Shown here piece after piece: positions 22,129 through 33,674 of a stretch of 64,000 bases of DNA (within the stretch, counting starts at the first letter, position 1; each line of letters begins with the position of its first letter). This DNA is from Ashinkailepas kermadecensis. Lineage: Eukaryota; Arthropoda; Thecostraca; Neolepadidae. Location: NCBI GenBank assembly GCA_034440615.1, contig JAOTOM010004631.1:262501-326500 (forward strand). The letters are read 5' to 3'. Made by a program: the position numbers and the translations under genes. The notes under the pieces were generated by a model. It did not search any database and had not been told where the DNA came from. It saw only the letters and a list, made by a program, of their open reading frames with translations.

Positions 22129-24520
22129 GTACTAATGAACACCCACCAGCCGTAGGTCACGCCAGGTAATGAAGGCAATGAACACCCACCAGCCGTAGGT
22201 CACGTCAGGTAATGAAGGTAATGAACACCCACCAGCCGTAGGTCACGTCAGGTAATGAAGGTAATGAACACCCACCAGCCATAGGTCACGCCAGGTAATG
22301 AAGGCAATGAACACCCACCAGCCGTAGGTCACGCCAGGTAATGAAGGCAATGAACACCCACCAGCCGTAGGTCACGTCACGTAATGAAGGTAATGAACAC
22401 CCACCAGCCGTAGGTCACGCCAGGTAATGAAGGTAATGAACACCCACCAGCCATAGGTCACGCCAGGTAATGAAGGCAATGAACACCCACCAGCCGTAGG
22501 TCACGTCACGTAATGAAGGTAATGAACACCCACCAGCCGTAGGTCACGCCAGGTAATGAAGGTAATGAACACCCACCAGCCGTAGGTCACGTCACGTAAT
22601 GAAGGTAATGAACACCCACCAGCCGTAGGTCACGTCAGGTAATGAAGGTAATGAACACCCACCAGCCATAGGTCACGCCAGGTAATGAAGGCAATGAACA
22701 CCCACCAGCCGTAGGTCACGTCACGTAATGAAGGTAATGAACACCCACCAGCCGTAGGTCACGCCAGGTAATGAAGGTAATGAACACCCACCAGCCATAG
22801 GTCACGCCAGGTAATGAAGGCAATGAACACCCACCAGCCGTAGGTCACGTCACGTAATGAAGGTAATGAACACCCACCAGCCGTAGGTCACGCCAGGTAA
22901 TGAAGGTAATGAACACCCACCAGCCGTAGGTCACGTCACGTAATGAAGGTAAGGAACACCCACCAGCCGTAGGTCACGCCAGGTAATGAAGGCAATGAAC
23001 ACCCACCAGCCGTAGGTCACGTCACGTAATGAAGGTAATGAACACCCACCAGCCGTAGGTCACGTCAGGTAATGAAGGTAATGAACACCCACCAGCCATA
23101 GGTCACGCCAGGTAATGAAGGCAATGAACACCCACCAGCCGTAGGTCACGTCACGTAATGAAGGTAATGAACACCCACCAGCCGTAGGTCACGCCAGGTA
23201 ATGAAGGTAATGAACACCCACCAGCCATAGGTCACGCCAGGTAATGAAGGCAATGAACACCCACCAGCCGTAGGTCACGTCACGTAATGAAGGTAATGAA
23301 CACCCACCAGCCGTAGGTCACGCCAGGTAATGAAGGTAATGAACACCCACCAGCCGTAGGTCACGTCACGTAATGAAGGTAATGAACACCCACCAGCCGT
23401 AGGTCACGTCAGGTAATGAAGGTAATGAACACCCACCAGCCATAGGTCACGCCAGGTAATGAAGGCAATGAACACCCACCAGCCGTAGGTCACGTCACGT
23501 AATGAAGGTAATGAACACCCACCAGCCGTAGGTCACGCCAGGTAATGAAGGTAATGAACACCCACCAGCCGTAGGTCACGTCAGGTAATGAAGGTAATGA
23601 ACACCCACCAGCCATAGGTCACGCCAGGTAATGAAGGCAATGAACACCCACCAGCCGTAGGTCACGTCACGTAATGAAGGTAATGAACACCCACCAGCCG
23701 TAGGTCACGCCAGGTAATGAAGGTAATGAACACCCACCAGCCGTAGGTCACGTCAGGTAATGAAGGTAATGAACACCCACCAGCCGTAGGTCACGCCAGG
23801 TAATGAAGGCAATGAACACCCACCAGCCGTAGGTCACGCCAGGTAATGAAGGCAATGAACACCCACCAGCCGTAGGTCACGTCACGTAATGAAGGTAATG
23901 AACACCCACCAGCCGTAGGTCACGTCAGGTAATGAAGGTAATGAACACCCACCAGCCGTAGGTCACGCCAGGTAATGAAGGCAATGAACACCCACCAGCC
24001 GTAGGTCACGTCACGTAATGAAGGTAATGAACACCCACCAGCCGTAGGTCACGCCAGGTAATGAACACCCACCAGCCGTAGGTTTTGCCAGGTAATGAAC
24101 ACCCACCAGCCGTAGGTCACGCCAGGTAGTGAAGGTAATGAACACCTACCATCCGTAGGTCATGTCAGGTAATGAAGACCCACCAGCCGTAGGTCACGTC
24201 AGGTAATGAACACCCACCAGCCGTAGGTCACGTCAGGTACTGAAGGTAATGAACACCCACCAGCCGTAGGTCAGGCCAGGTAGTGAAGGTAATGAACACC
24301 CACCAGCCGTAGGTCACGTCAGGTAGTGAAGGTAATGAACACCCACCAGCCGTAGGTCACGTCAGGTAATGAACACCCACCAGCCGTAGGTCACGTCAGG
24401 TACTGAAGGTAATGAACACTCATCAGCCGTAGGTCAGGTCAGGTAGTGAAGGTAATGAACACCCACCAGCCGTAGGCCAGGCCAGGTAGTGAACACCCAC
24501 CAGCCGTAGGTCACACGAGG
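22129..24520. repeat. 43-bp minisatellite, about 55 units, higher-order structure
   Basis: GAACACCCACCAGCCGTAGG is followed by TCACG(CC/TC)AGG or TCACGTCACG and TAATGAAGG(C/T)AAT. This is the longest array in the window. Variant order repeats in blocks of about eight to ten monomers: units opening GTCAGG followed by the CCATAGG form lie at about 22634, 23064 and 23408, spacings of 430 and 344 bp. From about 24055 units become irregular, often losing AAGGTAATG, as expected at an ageing array edge. Every frame contains stops, so there is no coding potential. Confidence 0.97.
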
Positions 24521-24689
24521 TAAAATGGCTAACTCCATCTACCTCCAGTCCAGTCGACCGATACTGTACTGAAGGACACCAGCTGTGCACCGGTTCACCA
24601 GCAATTGCACGTGGAGCAGCAGCACTGCAGCACATGCAACACGATGGCAGGCAGGAAGACCGCAAGTGGTCGTTTCACGGCTCTCCCGC

Positions 24690-25142
24690 ACATTCACATT
24701 GTATGCATGTGTCCCAGAAACGAGCAACAATGTCCACAGTGCCACAATCCCATCACATTTACAATGTATGCATGTGTCCCACAAACGAGCAACAATGTCC
24801 ACAGTTCCACAATCCCATCACATTCACAATGTATGCATGTGTCCCACAAACGAGCAACAATGTCCACAGTGCCACTATCCCATCACATTCACAATGTATG
24901 CATGTGTCCTACAAACGAGCAACAATGTCCACAGTGCCACAATCCCATCACATTCACAATGAATGCATGTGTCCCACAAACGAGCAACAATGTCCACTAG
25001 TGCCACAATCCCATCACATTCACAATGTATGCATGTGTCCAGCAAACGAGCAACAATGTCCACTGTGCCACAATCCCATCACATCCACAATGTATGCATG
25101 TGTTCTACAAACGAGCAGCAGTGTCCACAGTGCCACAATTCC
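24690..25142. repeat. 65-bp minisatellite, about seven copies
   Basis: ACAATGTATGCATGTGTCCC recurs every 65 bp (24761, 24826 and on), followed by ACGAGCAACAATGTCCACAG. Each unit contains ATGCAT. Confidence 0.96.
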
Positions 25143-25271
25143 ATGCCTAGTTGATGATTCAGTTCAGCTGTGATGATTCGGACACGTTCGAGTTGATATA
25201 TTGCAATAAATGTGTGACCCGCGTTTCCTCAGTTTCGCCGAGGACATCTTGTACTGTGGGATCGTAAATCT

Positions 25272-25430
25272 CTGCCGTTCTGAGCATCAGTACATGATCT
25301 GCTTCGTCAGATCTACAGGACACTGTTGGCATGTTCTCCGCCGTCCTGAACATCAGTACGTGATCTGTTTCGTCAGATCTATATCAGTACGTGATCTGTT
25401 CGTCAGATCTACAGGACGCTTTTGACAAGT
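25272..25430. repeat. About 60-70-bp repeat, two to three copies
   Basis: GAACATCAGTACGTGATCTG and TTCGTCAGATCTACAGGAC recur, the last copy being shortened. Confidence 0.85.
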
Positions 25431-25549
25431 TCGCCGATGTATAAACTCCATCGGACGACGGCGATTCCAATGAGAGACAGACACCACCCCGGAGCCTCTC
25501 CGGGGTGGTGCAGTGTGCACCTCCCCGTGGCCGCCACTGGGAGTACCGA

Positions 25550-25680
25550 ATGTGGCCGGGAGTACCAAGTGAGGCCGGGAGTGCCGAGCGGGGCCCGGTG
25601 GGGCCCGAGAGTGCCGGGTAGAGCCCGGGAGTGCCGAGCGGGGCCCGGGAGTGCCGGGTAGGGCCAGGGAGTACCGAATG
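25550..25680. repeat. 21-25-bp GC-rich repeat
   Basis: GGGAGTGCCGAGCGGGGCCC and GGGAGTACCGAATG variants recur about six times with irregular length. Confidence 0.85.
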
Positions 25681-25867
25681 AGTGGTGGCCGCGAGATGCC
25701 GTACGTCTGAACCTGCCGCGTGTCTTCAGCCGGCAGCAGCAGCAGCGGCTCTGCCATCGGTGTCCACGCTCCACGCGTCCACACCACACCACAACGCTCC
25801 ACGGGTCCAACGCGCCCAGTGCAGACGGCAAAGCTATTGCAGGCGTCTGCCCGTGGTCAGCGTCGAT

Positions 25868-27013
25868 ACTGCTGAGCTGATCTCGCCTCTGGGTGGGACG
25901 GGCAGTTCACGTCGCGACGAGGTTCTGCTGAGTGTGGGGAGGTGGGGGGGGGAGCGCGGTGTTGTGCTGAGCTGATCTCGCCTCTGGGTGGGACGGGCAG
26001 TTCACGTGGCGACGAGGTTCTGCTGAGTGTGGGGAGGTGGGGGGGGGGTGGAGCGCGGTGTTGTGCTGAGCTGATCTCGCCTCTGGGTGGGACGGGCAGT
26101 TCACGTGGCGACGAGGTTCTGCTGAGTGTGGGGGAGGTGTGGGGGGTGGAGCGCGGTGTTGTGCTGAGCTGATCTCGCCTCTGGGTGGGACGGGCAGTTC
26201 ACGTGGCGACGAGGTTCTGCTGAGTGTGGGGAGGTGGTGGGGGAGCGCGGTGTTGTGCTGAGCTGATCTCGCCTCTGGGTGGGACGGGCAGTTCACGTGG
26301 CGACGAGGTTCTGCTGAGTGTGGGGAGGTGGGGGGGGGGAGCGGTGTTGTGCTGAGCTGATCTCGCCTCTGGGTGGGACGGGCAGTTCACGTCGCGACGA
26401 GGTTCTGCTGAGTGTGGGGAGGTGTGGGGGGGGCGCGGTGTTGTGCTGAGCTGATCTCGCCTCTGGGTGGGACGGGCAGTTCACGTGGCGACGAGGTTCT
26501 GCTGAGTGTGGGGAGGTGGGGGGGGGGAGCGCGGTGTTGTGCTGAGCTGATCTCGCCTCTGGGTGGGACGGGCAGTTCACGTCGCGACGAGGTTCTGCTG
26601 AGTGTGGGGAGGTGGGGGGGGGAGCGGTGTTGTGCTGAGCTGATCTCGCCTCTGGGTGGGACGGGCAGTTCACGTCGCGACGAGGTTCTGCTGAGTGTGG
26701 GGAGGTGGGGGGAGCGCGGTGTTGTGCTGAGCTGATCTCGCCTCTGGGTGGGACGGGCAGTTCACGTCGCGACGAGGTTCTGCTGAGTGTGGGGAGGTGT
26801 GGGGGGGGAGCGGTGTTGTGCTGAGCTGATCTCGCCTCTGGGTGGGACGGGCAGTTCACGTAGCGACGAGGTTCTGCTGAGTGTGGGGAGGTGGGGGGCG
26901 CGGTGTTGTGCTGAGCTGATCTCGCCTCTGGGTGGGACGGGCAGTTCACGTCGCGACGAGGTTCTGCTGAGTGTGGGGAGGTGTGGGGGGGGGGGGGAGC
27001 GCGGTGTTGTGCT
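25868..27013. repeat. 91-99-bp minisatellite with variable G-runs, about 12 copies
   Basis: GCTGAGCTGATCTCGCCTCT starts each unit (25871, 25966, 26064 and on). Length differences come almost entirely from a G tract of roughly 6-12 bases after GGGGAGGTG. CGTGGCGACG/CGTCGCGACG is the main point variant. The tracts could form G-quadruplexes and are prone to sequencing error. Confidence 0.97.
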
Positions 27014-27139
27014 TCGCTGGCGAGTGCGTTACGGTGCACCACGTCTCAGTCTAGCCTGTGTCAGGCGCCTCACTGGCTCGGGGCAGCGGCACCCACCAAT
27101 ATTATTAATGATGCTGATTTGAGTTTAATGGTGCTCTAG

Positions 27140-27164
27140 CCACTGGCTCGTATCGAGCCAATGG
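27140..27164. repeat. 11-bp inverted repeat
   Basis: CCACTGGCTCG and CGAGCCAATGG pair with one mismatch around a TAT loop. Confidence 0.75.
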
Positions 27165-27293
27165 ACACAATTAATCATAGCCGCTTTGTGAGCTGATGGA
27201 GATTTGGAGCACTCTTATTTTCCGACCATTGCAACCAGACCATCAGGCCGGTTGGCACTGACACTGTCGCGTTTCGCCCACCGCACGCCATCG

Positions 27294-27712
27294 CTGCGCC
27301 ACACGGTACAACCCTGCCTGTCTGAACGGCTGGTGAAGGTGGCCAATGTCAGCTGCGCCACACGGTACAACCCTGCCTGTCTGAACGGCTGGTGAAGGTG
27401 GCCAATGTCAGCTGCGCCACACGGTACAACCCTGCCTGTCTGAACGGCTGGTGAAGGTGACCAGTGTCAGCTGCGCCACACGGTACAACCCTGCCTGTCT
27501 GAACAGCTGATGAAGGAGGCCAATGTCAGCTGCGCCACACGGTACAACCCTGCCTGTCTGAACGGCTGGTGAAGGTGGCCAATGTCAGCTGCGCCACACG
27601 GTACAACCCTGCCTGTCTGAACGGCTGGTGAAGGTGGCCAATGTCAGCTGCACCACACGGTACAACCCTGCCTGTCTGAACGGCTGGTGAAGGTGGCCAG
27701 CGTCAGCTTCTG
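27294..27712. repeat. 59-bp minisatellite, seven copies
   Basis: TGCGCCACACGGTACAACCC followed by TGCCTGTCTGAACGGC recurs every 59 bp with few substitutions. Confidence 0.97.
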
Positions 27713-29237
27713 CCAGGCGACCACCACATCAGGGCACAGGCCAGCGCGTATGTGACCCGTCGACGCGTATGCCAGTACGAGACCGACCGGGTCACGTGTG
27801 GCTCGGCCGGTCCCATCCACTGGAGAGTGACCTCAGGTGTGCTGAATACAGCACTTACAGCATGTGCTAGCATGGTACTCACTGCCATTCCCATGGTGTT
27901 TACTTGTCGACCGGAACTTGGAGGTGATCGAGCTCTTACCTGAAACAGAATAAACAAAAGTTGGTCAAATGTTATGTAATTGTCAGCGAGGACTGATACA
28001 TTATTGTTTGTCTCACAGTATTATTGAAAGCGTTTGCGCCTCATCGCCAGAAAATAAAAGGACAACAATACAGCGAACACGAATAACACCATCTGAGATT
28101 AGTAAAGCAGAATCTGTCAATGGTCCAGTGCCACAGCACGCCTTCCCAAAGATCAGTCTTGGTCCAATTGTCACCGAAATTACATCGATTTAGAGCCGGT
28201 TGGTACGGTGTCATCCTTTTGCCATGGTGGCATGGCTGGCAGTCACACGTCACCCCGCCCACTTTCTGCACCGACCGGCCGCGTTCACCCTCAATTCCTC
28301 GGCGGAGGCAAAGTCAGCTTCGAGCCGGAAGCCATTAGGCACGCGCTGCGCAGCGGCACATTCTGTGGACAGCGCCGCGCACGCGCCGCCGCGTCGCTCT
28401 CGTCTTCTCCGTCGACACCGCCCGCCCCGCGCCACATACGTCGTCGTCTGTCAGCGGTGCGCCACACTGGCCGCCCGTCGGCGACGCGCTGTTTACGGGA
28501 GGAGGCGGTCAGCTATTAAAGCGAACATTGTCCAAATGTCGGCCCGTCTCAATCGATGACACGATCGGGCGACGGTGATTGAAGGGGCCGCATCGGCGAC
28601 GGCCGGCTATGGAGAATGGGGATCGCAGCAGCAGCATCTCACAACAAAATAATTGGATACATACCGAGATGTCCTGTGCTTCAGCATGGTGGAACACGGG
28701 AGCAGACAATTCAATTTCATTGTCGAGTCAACGGCATCCCATTACGATGCGGTCTGTTCTGGTATGCGGGCTTATAAACTTGCACTTGACGCTGCTAGAT
28801 TTCACATTTCTGTGTCAGCAAGTGGCACAGTCATAACAGTGGCATGGTGTATCACTGCCATTGTTTTGTGTTGGTGAACGCGTATTTGTCCATACCAAAG
28901 TGCAGCCAAGAGACAGCTTAGAACCGAGCACCGAATGGTAATGAATTGACATTGCCTATCACAAGGCCCTCGGTCATCGTGGACACAATTTTCGCTCAGC
29001 AATTTGCTGTGGGTGTTGGTCCATGGCTTCAGGTCTATTTTTGTCATCGGTCTATAATTAAAATCAGAGAATGTTATATTTTTCCGTGGCGAAGCAAACA
29101 CGTACCCACAACATCTACCAAACACCTACCGAACGCGATCATACACTGTCCAGAATGATGCAAAAATGATGCACATAATGTTGTTCAAACGTGGCTTAAA
29201 CAACACAAACACTACTTCAATAGAAACACCGCCGTGA
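27713..29237. other. Unique interval, no gene recognised
   Basis: One of the longest non-repetitive stretches, AT-richer than its surroundings. Frames do not exceed about 119 codons and show no recognisable domain. No tRNA-like or TIR structure was seen. Confidence 0.5.
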
Positions 29238-29242
29238 CGCAC

Positions 29243-29371
29243 ATGGGCAGAACCATTGACACCCACAAGGTTAGGGCACGCCCATTGACAGAACCACTGA
29301 CACCCACGACAAGGTCATGGCACGCCCATTGGCAGAACCATTGACACCCACGACAAGGTCATGGCACGCCC
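29243..29371. repeat. 42-45-bp repeat, three copies
   Basis: CATTGACACCCACGACAAGG and TCATGGCACGCCCATTGGC recur. Copy 1 is shorter and more diverged. Confidence 0.93.
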
Positions 29372-29921
29372 ATTTATTAAATTGGCTCAAGTCTTGAACC
29401 ATTGTGTGGCGCCATTGCCACCAGTCAGTCAGGCAGAATAGTAGCCGTATCGACAGGCTAGAGACAAAGGCTACGCCAGATGGCGCATAATGACGCAGAC
29501 AGGGGCGGACTGAATACGGGCCCCTGTCGCAATCAGATGCCCGTCCCCATTCAGGCTCGGATCCGAAGCCAGCGTCACGTGCCGATACAGTGCTGATCAT
29601 TCTGGCTGCCATCCCCCAGCCATCCGGTATGTGGCTGGTATGTCGAAGTTGCGGGGGGAGCATAGTGTGGCCACGTGAGTCAAATGCAGCGACGGAGTCG
29701 ACTGGCAGGTCGCGTGAACGGTGCGACGCGGCGTGCAATGGTTTTTGCCGCAGGACACACGTTCGTGGCAGTGCGTGGCAACCTGCCCCGCCATCCGTCA
29801 GACAGGGAGGGGAGGGGAGGAGAGGGGAGTGGAAGGAGTGGAGCACGACACGCACCGGTCCTATAGTTTGAAACGCGAACGACAAACCTCCACCCCAGTG
29901 TAAAGTCGCATATCGAAACAT
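29271..29921 (-). other. Unassigned 216-codon open frame
   Basis: Most of this minus-strand frame lies in unique sequence, but its 3' part lies in the 42-45-bp repeat. No domain, signal peptide or membrane segment is recognisable. Chance openness in GC-rich DNA is the likeliest reading. Confidence 0.08.
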
Positions 29922-30020
29922 AAATTTAAGTCCGGAAATGAACAGGGAGCATCGACCGCCGTCCGCAGCTCAAACGAATGCCCACCGTTCGTCTCAGAGC
30001 AGCCAGAGAACGAAGCCATC
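29373..30020. other. Unique interval, no gene recognised
   Basis: Contains the short inverted repeat at 29498-29528 and the weak minus-strand frame listed separately. Nothing else was seen. Confidence 0.5.
29498..29528. repeat. 9-bp inverted repeat, hAT-end-like
   Basis: GACAGGGGC and GCCCCTGTC face each other across 13 bases. The CAGGGGCGGAC start resembles terminal inverted repeats of some hAT-type DNA transposons. No full element is visible, so this is at best a relic. Confidence 0.35.
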
Positions 30021-30332
30021 GTCATGCGTCTGTGGAGGGTCAAGCCGTCCGTCAGGAGCCAGCGTCTGTGGAGGGTCAAGCCGTCCGTCTGTCAGGAGCC
30101 GTCATCTGTGGAGAGTCCGTCTGTCAGGAGCCGTCATCTGTGGAGAGTCCGTCTGTCAGGAGCCAGCGTCTGTGGAGGGTCAAGCGGTCCGTCTGTCGGG
30201 AGCCGGCGTCTGGGGAGAGTCAAGCCGTCCGTATATCAGGAGCCCGCGTCTGTGGAGGGTCAAGCCGTCCGCCTGTCAGGAGCCGGCGTCTGTGGAGGGT
30301 CAAGCCGTCCGTCTGTCGGGAGCCGGCGAGCC
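30021..30332. repeat. 33-40-bp minisatellite, about eight copies
   Basis: GTCTGTGGAGGGTCAAGCCG and TCCGTCTGTCAGGAGCC recur, with short forms lacking the GGTCAAGCC segment. Confidence 0.93.
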
Positions 30333-30371
30333 CGGGAGCCGACCGACGATTCGTCTTCCATTGGTGAGTAC

Positions 30372-30715
<344 letters not shown>

Positions 30716-30949
30716 GAGGAGGCCATTTGTTGATTGCTCGGCACGGCCGTCGGGTCAGTGGAGTGTAGGCGCCGTGTTAGAGCCGCGCCGCAGGCCGCGA
30801 TCATCACACAGAGGTCACCATCAGACCACCACGACTGATGACGGCTGGCCTGCATTGCCCGGCGCTCCGCCCGCCGGGACGGTCCGCCGGCTCTGACCAT
30901 CTCGTCCGCTGAGGCGCACACCCGGCACGTCCGAAGGACACCCACCTGG

Positions 30950-32416
30950 TGTGGGCTGCGGACACCTGCCGTCACCTGCTGTCTCCGGCCCGGCGATGGG
31001 CTGTCGTGGGCTGCGGACACCTGCCGTCACCTGCTGTCTCCGGCCCGGCGATGGGCTGTCGTGGGCTGCGGACACCTGCCGTCACCTGCTGTCTCCGGCC
31101 CGGCGATGGGCTGTCGTGGGCTGCGGACACCTGCCGTCACCTGCTGTCTCCGGCCCGGCGATGGGCTGTCGTGGGCTGCGGACACCTGCCGTCACCTGCT
31201 GTCTCCGGCCCGGCGATGGGCTGTCGTGGGCTGCGGACACCTGCCGTACCTGCTGTCTCCGGCCCGGCGATGGGCTGTCGTGGGCTGCGGACACCTGCCG
31301 TACCTGCTGTCTCCGGCACGGTGATGGGCTGTCGTGGGCTGAGACACCTGTCGTCACCTGCTGTCTCCGGCACGGTGATGGGCTGTCGTGGGCTGCGGAC
31401 ACCTGCCGTCACCTGCTGTTCCGGCCGGCGATGGGCTGTCGTGGGCTGCGGACACCTGCCGTCACCTGCTGTCTCCGGCACGGTGATGGGCTGTCGTGGG
31501 CTGCAGACACCTGCCGTAGCTGTCTCCGGCCCGGCGATGGGCTGTCGTGGGCTGCGGACACCTGCCGTCACCTGCTGTCTCCGGCCCGGCGATGGGCTGT
31601 CGTGGGCTGCGGACACCTGCCGTCACCTGCTGTCTCCGGCCCGGCGATGGGCTGTCGTGGGCTGCGGACACCTGCCGTCACCTGCTGTCTCCGGCCCGGC
31701 GATGGGCTGTCGTGGGCTGCGGACACCTGCCGTCACCTGCTGTCTCCGGCCCGGCGATGGGCTGTCGTGGGCTGCGGACACCTGCCGTCACCTGCTGTCT
31801 CCGGCCCGGCGATGGGCTGTCGTGGGCTGCGGACACCTGCCGTCACCTGCTGTCTCCGGCCCGGCGATGGGCTGTCGTGGGCTGCGGAACCTGTCGTCCT
31901 GCTGTCTCCGGCACGGTGATGGGCTGTCGTGGGCTGCGGACACCTGCCGTACCTGCTGTTCGGCCCGGCGATGGGCTGTCGTGGGCTGCGGACACCTGTC
32001 GTACCTGCTGTCTCCGGCACGGTGATGGGCTGTCGTGGGCTGCAGACACCTGCCGTCACCTGCGGTTCCGGCCCGGCGATGGGCTGTCGTGGGCTGCGGA
32101 CACCTGCCGTCAACTGCGGTCTCCGGCCCGGCGATGGGCTGTCGTGGGCTGCGGACACCTGCCGTCAACTGCGGTCTCCGGCCCGGCGATGGGCTGTCAT
32201 GGGCTGCGGACACCTGCCGTCGCCTGCTGTCTCCGGCCCGGCGATGGGCTGTCGTGGGCTGCAGACACCTGCCGTCACCTGCTGTCTCCGGCCCGGCGAT
32301 GGGCTGTCGTGGGCTGCAGACACCTGCCGTCACCTGCTGTCTCCGGCCCGGCGATGGGCTGTCGTGGGCTGCGGACACCTGCCGTCAACTGCGGTCTCCG
32401 GCCCGGCGATGGGCTC
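30950..32416. repeat. 55-bp minisatellite, about 27 copies
   Basis: GGGCTGCGGACACCTGCCGT is followed by CACCTGCTGTCTCCGGCCCG and GCGATGGGCTGTCGT. Many units are identical; the rest differ by single-base deletions (GTCACC/GTACC, CTGTCTCC/CTGTTCC) or by CCCGGCG/CACGGTG. The units after about 32100 carry a CAACTGCGGTC variant. Confidence 0.98.
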
Positions 32417-32524
32417 ACAGCCGAGAGCACCGCCGCCGGCTGTCGATAAACCCGACCACCGTGACCATCTGTGAAGCGCACTATTAGCAATTCAACGTCA
32501 ACCGCCGCCGCAGTGCGACGAAAT

Positions 32525-32608
32525 AGGAGTCAACGATGGAGCAATAGTCTGCCGCTGTCGCAGTACGATGGAACAGGAGTCAACGGTGGAGCACTAGTCT
32601 GCCGCCGC
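32525..32608. repeat. About 50-bp repeat, two copies
   Basis: AGGAGTCAACG(A/G)TGGAGCA followed by TAGTCTGCCGC occurs twice just before the next array. Confidence 0.8.
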
Positions 32609-32617
32609 CACCCGCAG

Positions 32618-32902
32618 GCCCGGTAATCCACTCCGCCGCAGCGGCCCTTTGTCCCGATACTCCACTCCACCGCAGAGGCCCTTGGCTCGGTAATCCACTC
32701 CACCGCAGCGGCCCTAAGTCCCGATACTCCACTCCACCGCAGAGGTCATTGGCTCCGTAATCCACTCCGCCGCAGTGGCACTTGGCCCCGCTACTCCACT
32801 CCGCCGCAGCGGCCCTTGGCCCCGCTGCTCCACTCTGCCGCAGCGGCCCTTGGCCCGCTGCTCCACTCTGCCACATCGGCCCTTGGCCCCGCTGCTCCAG
32901 CC
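32618..32902. repeat. 32-33-bp GC-rich minisatellite, about nine copies
   Basis: CCGCAGCGGCCCTTGGCCCC and CCACTCCGCCG recur, with AGAGG/AGCGG variants. Confidence 0.94.
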
Positions 32903-32945
32903 CATGTCACCATTAGGCCATCGGTCACCACAGATACAAATCCCG

Positions 32946-33674
32946 CCCATCAACAGCTCATACGACATCAAGTGGGACAGTCAACAGAGGCGGTGTGTCC
33001 GGTGTTCCGCCGCATGCCACACATCTACCATCGACAGCTCATACGACATCAAGTGGGACAGTCAACAGAGGCGGTGTGTCCGGTGTTCCGCCGCATGCCA
33101 CACATCTACCATCGACAGCTCATACGACATCAAGTGGGACAGTCAACAGAGGCGGTGTGTCCGGTGTTTCGCCGCATGCCACACATCTACCATCGACAGC
33201 TCATACGACATCAAGTGGGACAGTCAACAGAGGCGGTGTGTCCGGTGTTCCGCCGCATGCCACACATCCACCATCGACAGCTCATACGACATCAAGTGGG
33301 ACAGTCAACAGAGGCGGTGTGTCCGGTGTTCCGCTGCATGCCACACATCTACCATCGACAGCTCATACAACATCAAGTGGGACAGTCAACAGAGGCGGTG
33401 TGTCCGGTGTTCCGCCGCATGCCACACATCTACCATCAACAGCTCATACAACATCAAGTGGGACAGTCAACAGAGGCGGTGTGTCCGGTGTTCCGCCGCA
33501 TGCCACACCTCTACCATCGACAGCTCATACGACATCAGATGGGACAGTCAACAGAGGCGGTGTGTCCGGTGTTCCGCCGCATGCCACACATCTACCATCG
33601 ACAGCTCATACGACATCAAGTGGGACAGTCAACAGAGGCGGTGTGTCCGGTGTTCCGCCGCATGCCACACATCC
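32946..33674. repeat. 81-bp minisatellite, nine copies
   Basis: TCATACGACATCAAGTGGGA and ACAGAGGCGGTGTGTCCGGT recur every 81 bp. All three plus frames stay open for about 300 codons because 81 is 3 x 27 and the unit lacks stops. The few variants (GAC/AAC, CTACC/CCACC, TTCCG/TTTCG) are not concentrated at third positions of any one frame. Confidence 0.97.

Noticed and set aside
22129..24520. CRISPR-like array of direct repeats
   Set aside because: Units are contiguous 43-mers without unique spacers, no cas-like genes exist, and the context is eukaryotic.
32946..33674. Zinc-ribbon repeat protein
   Set aside because: All three plus frames are equally open and substitutions show no codon-position bias.
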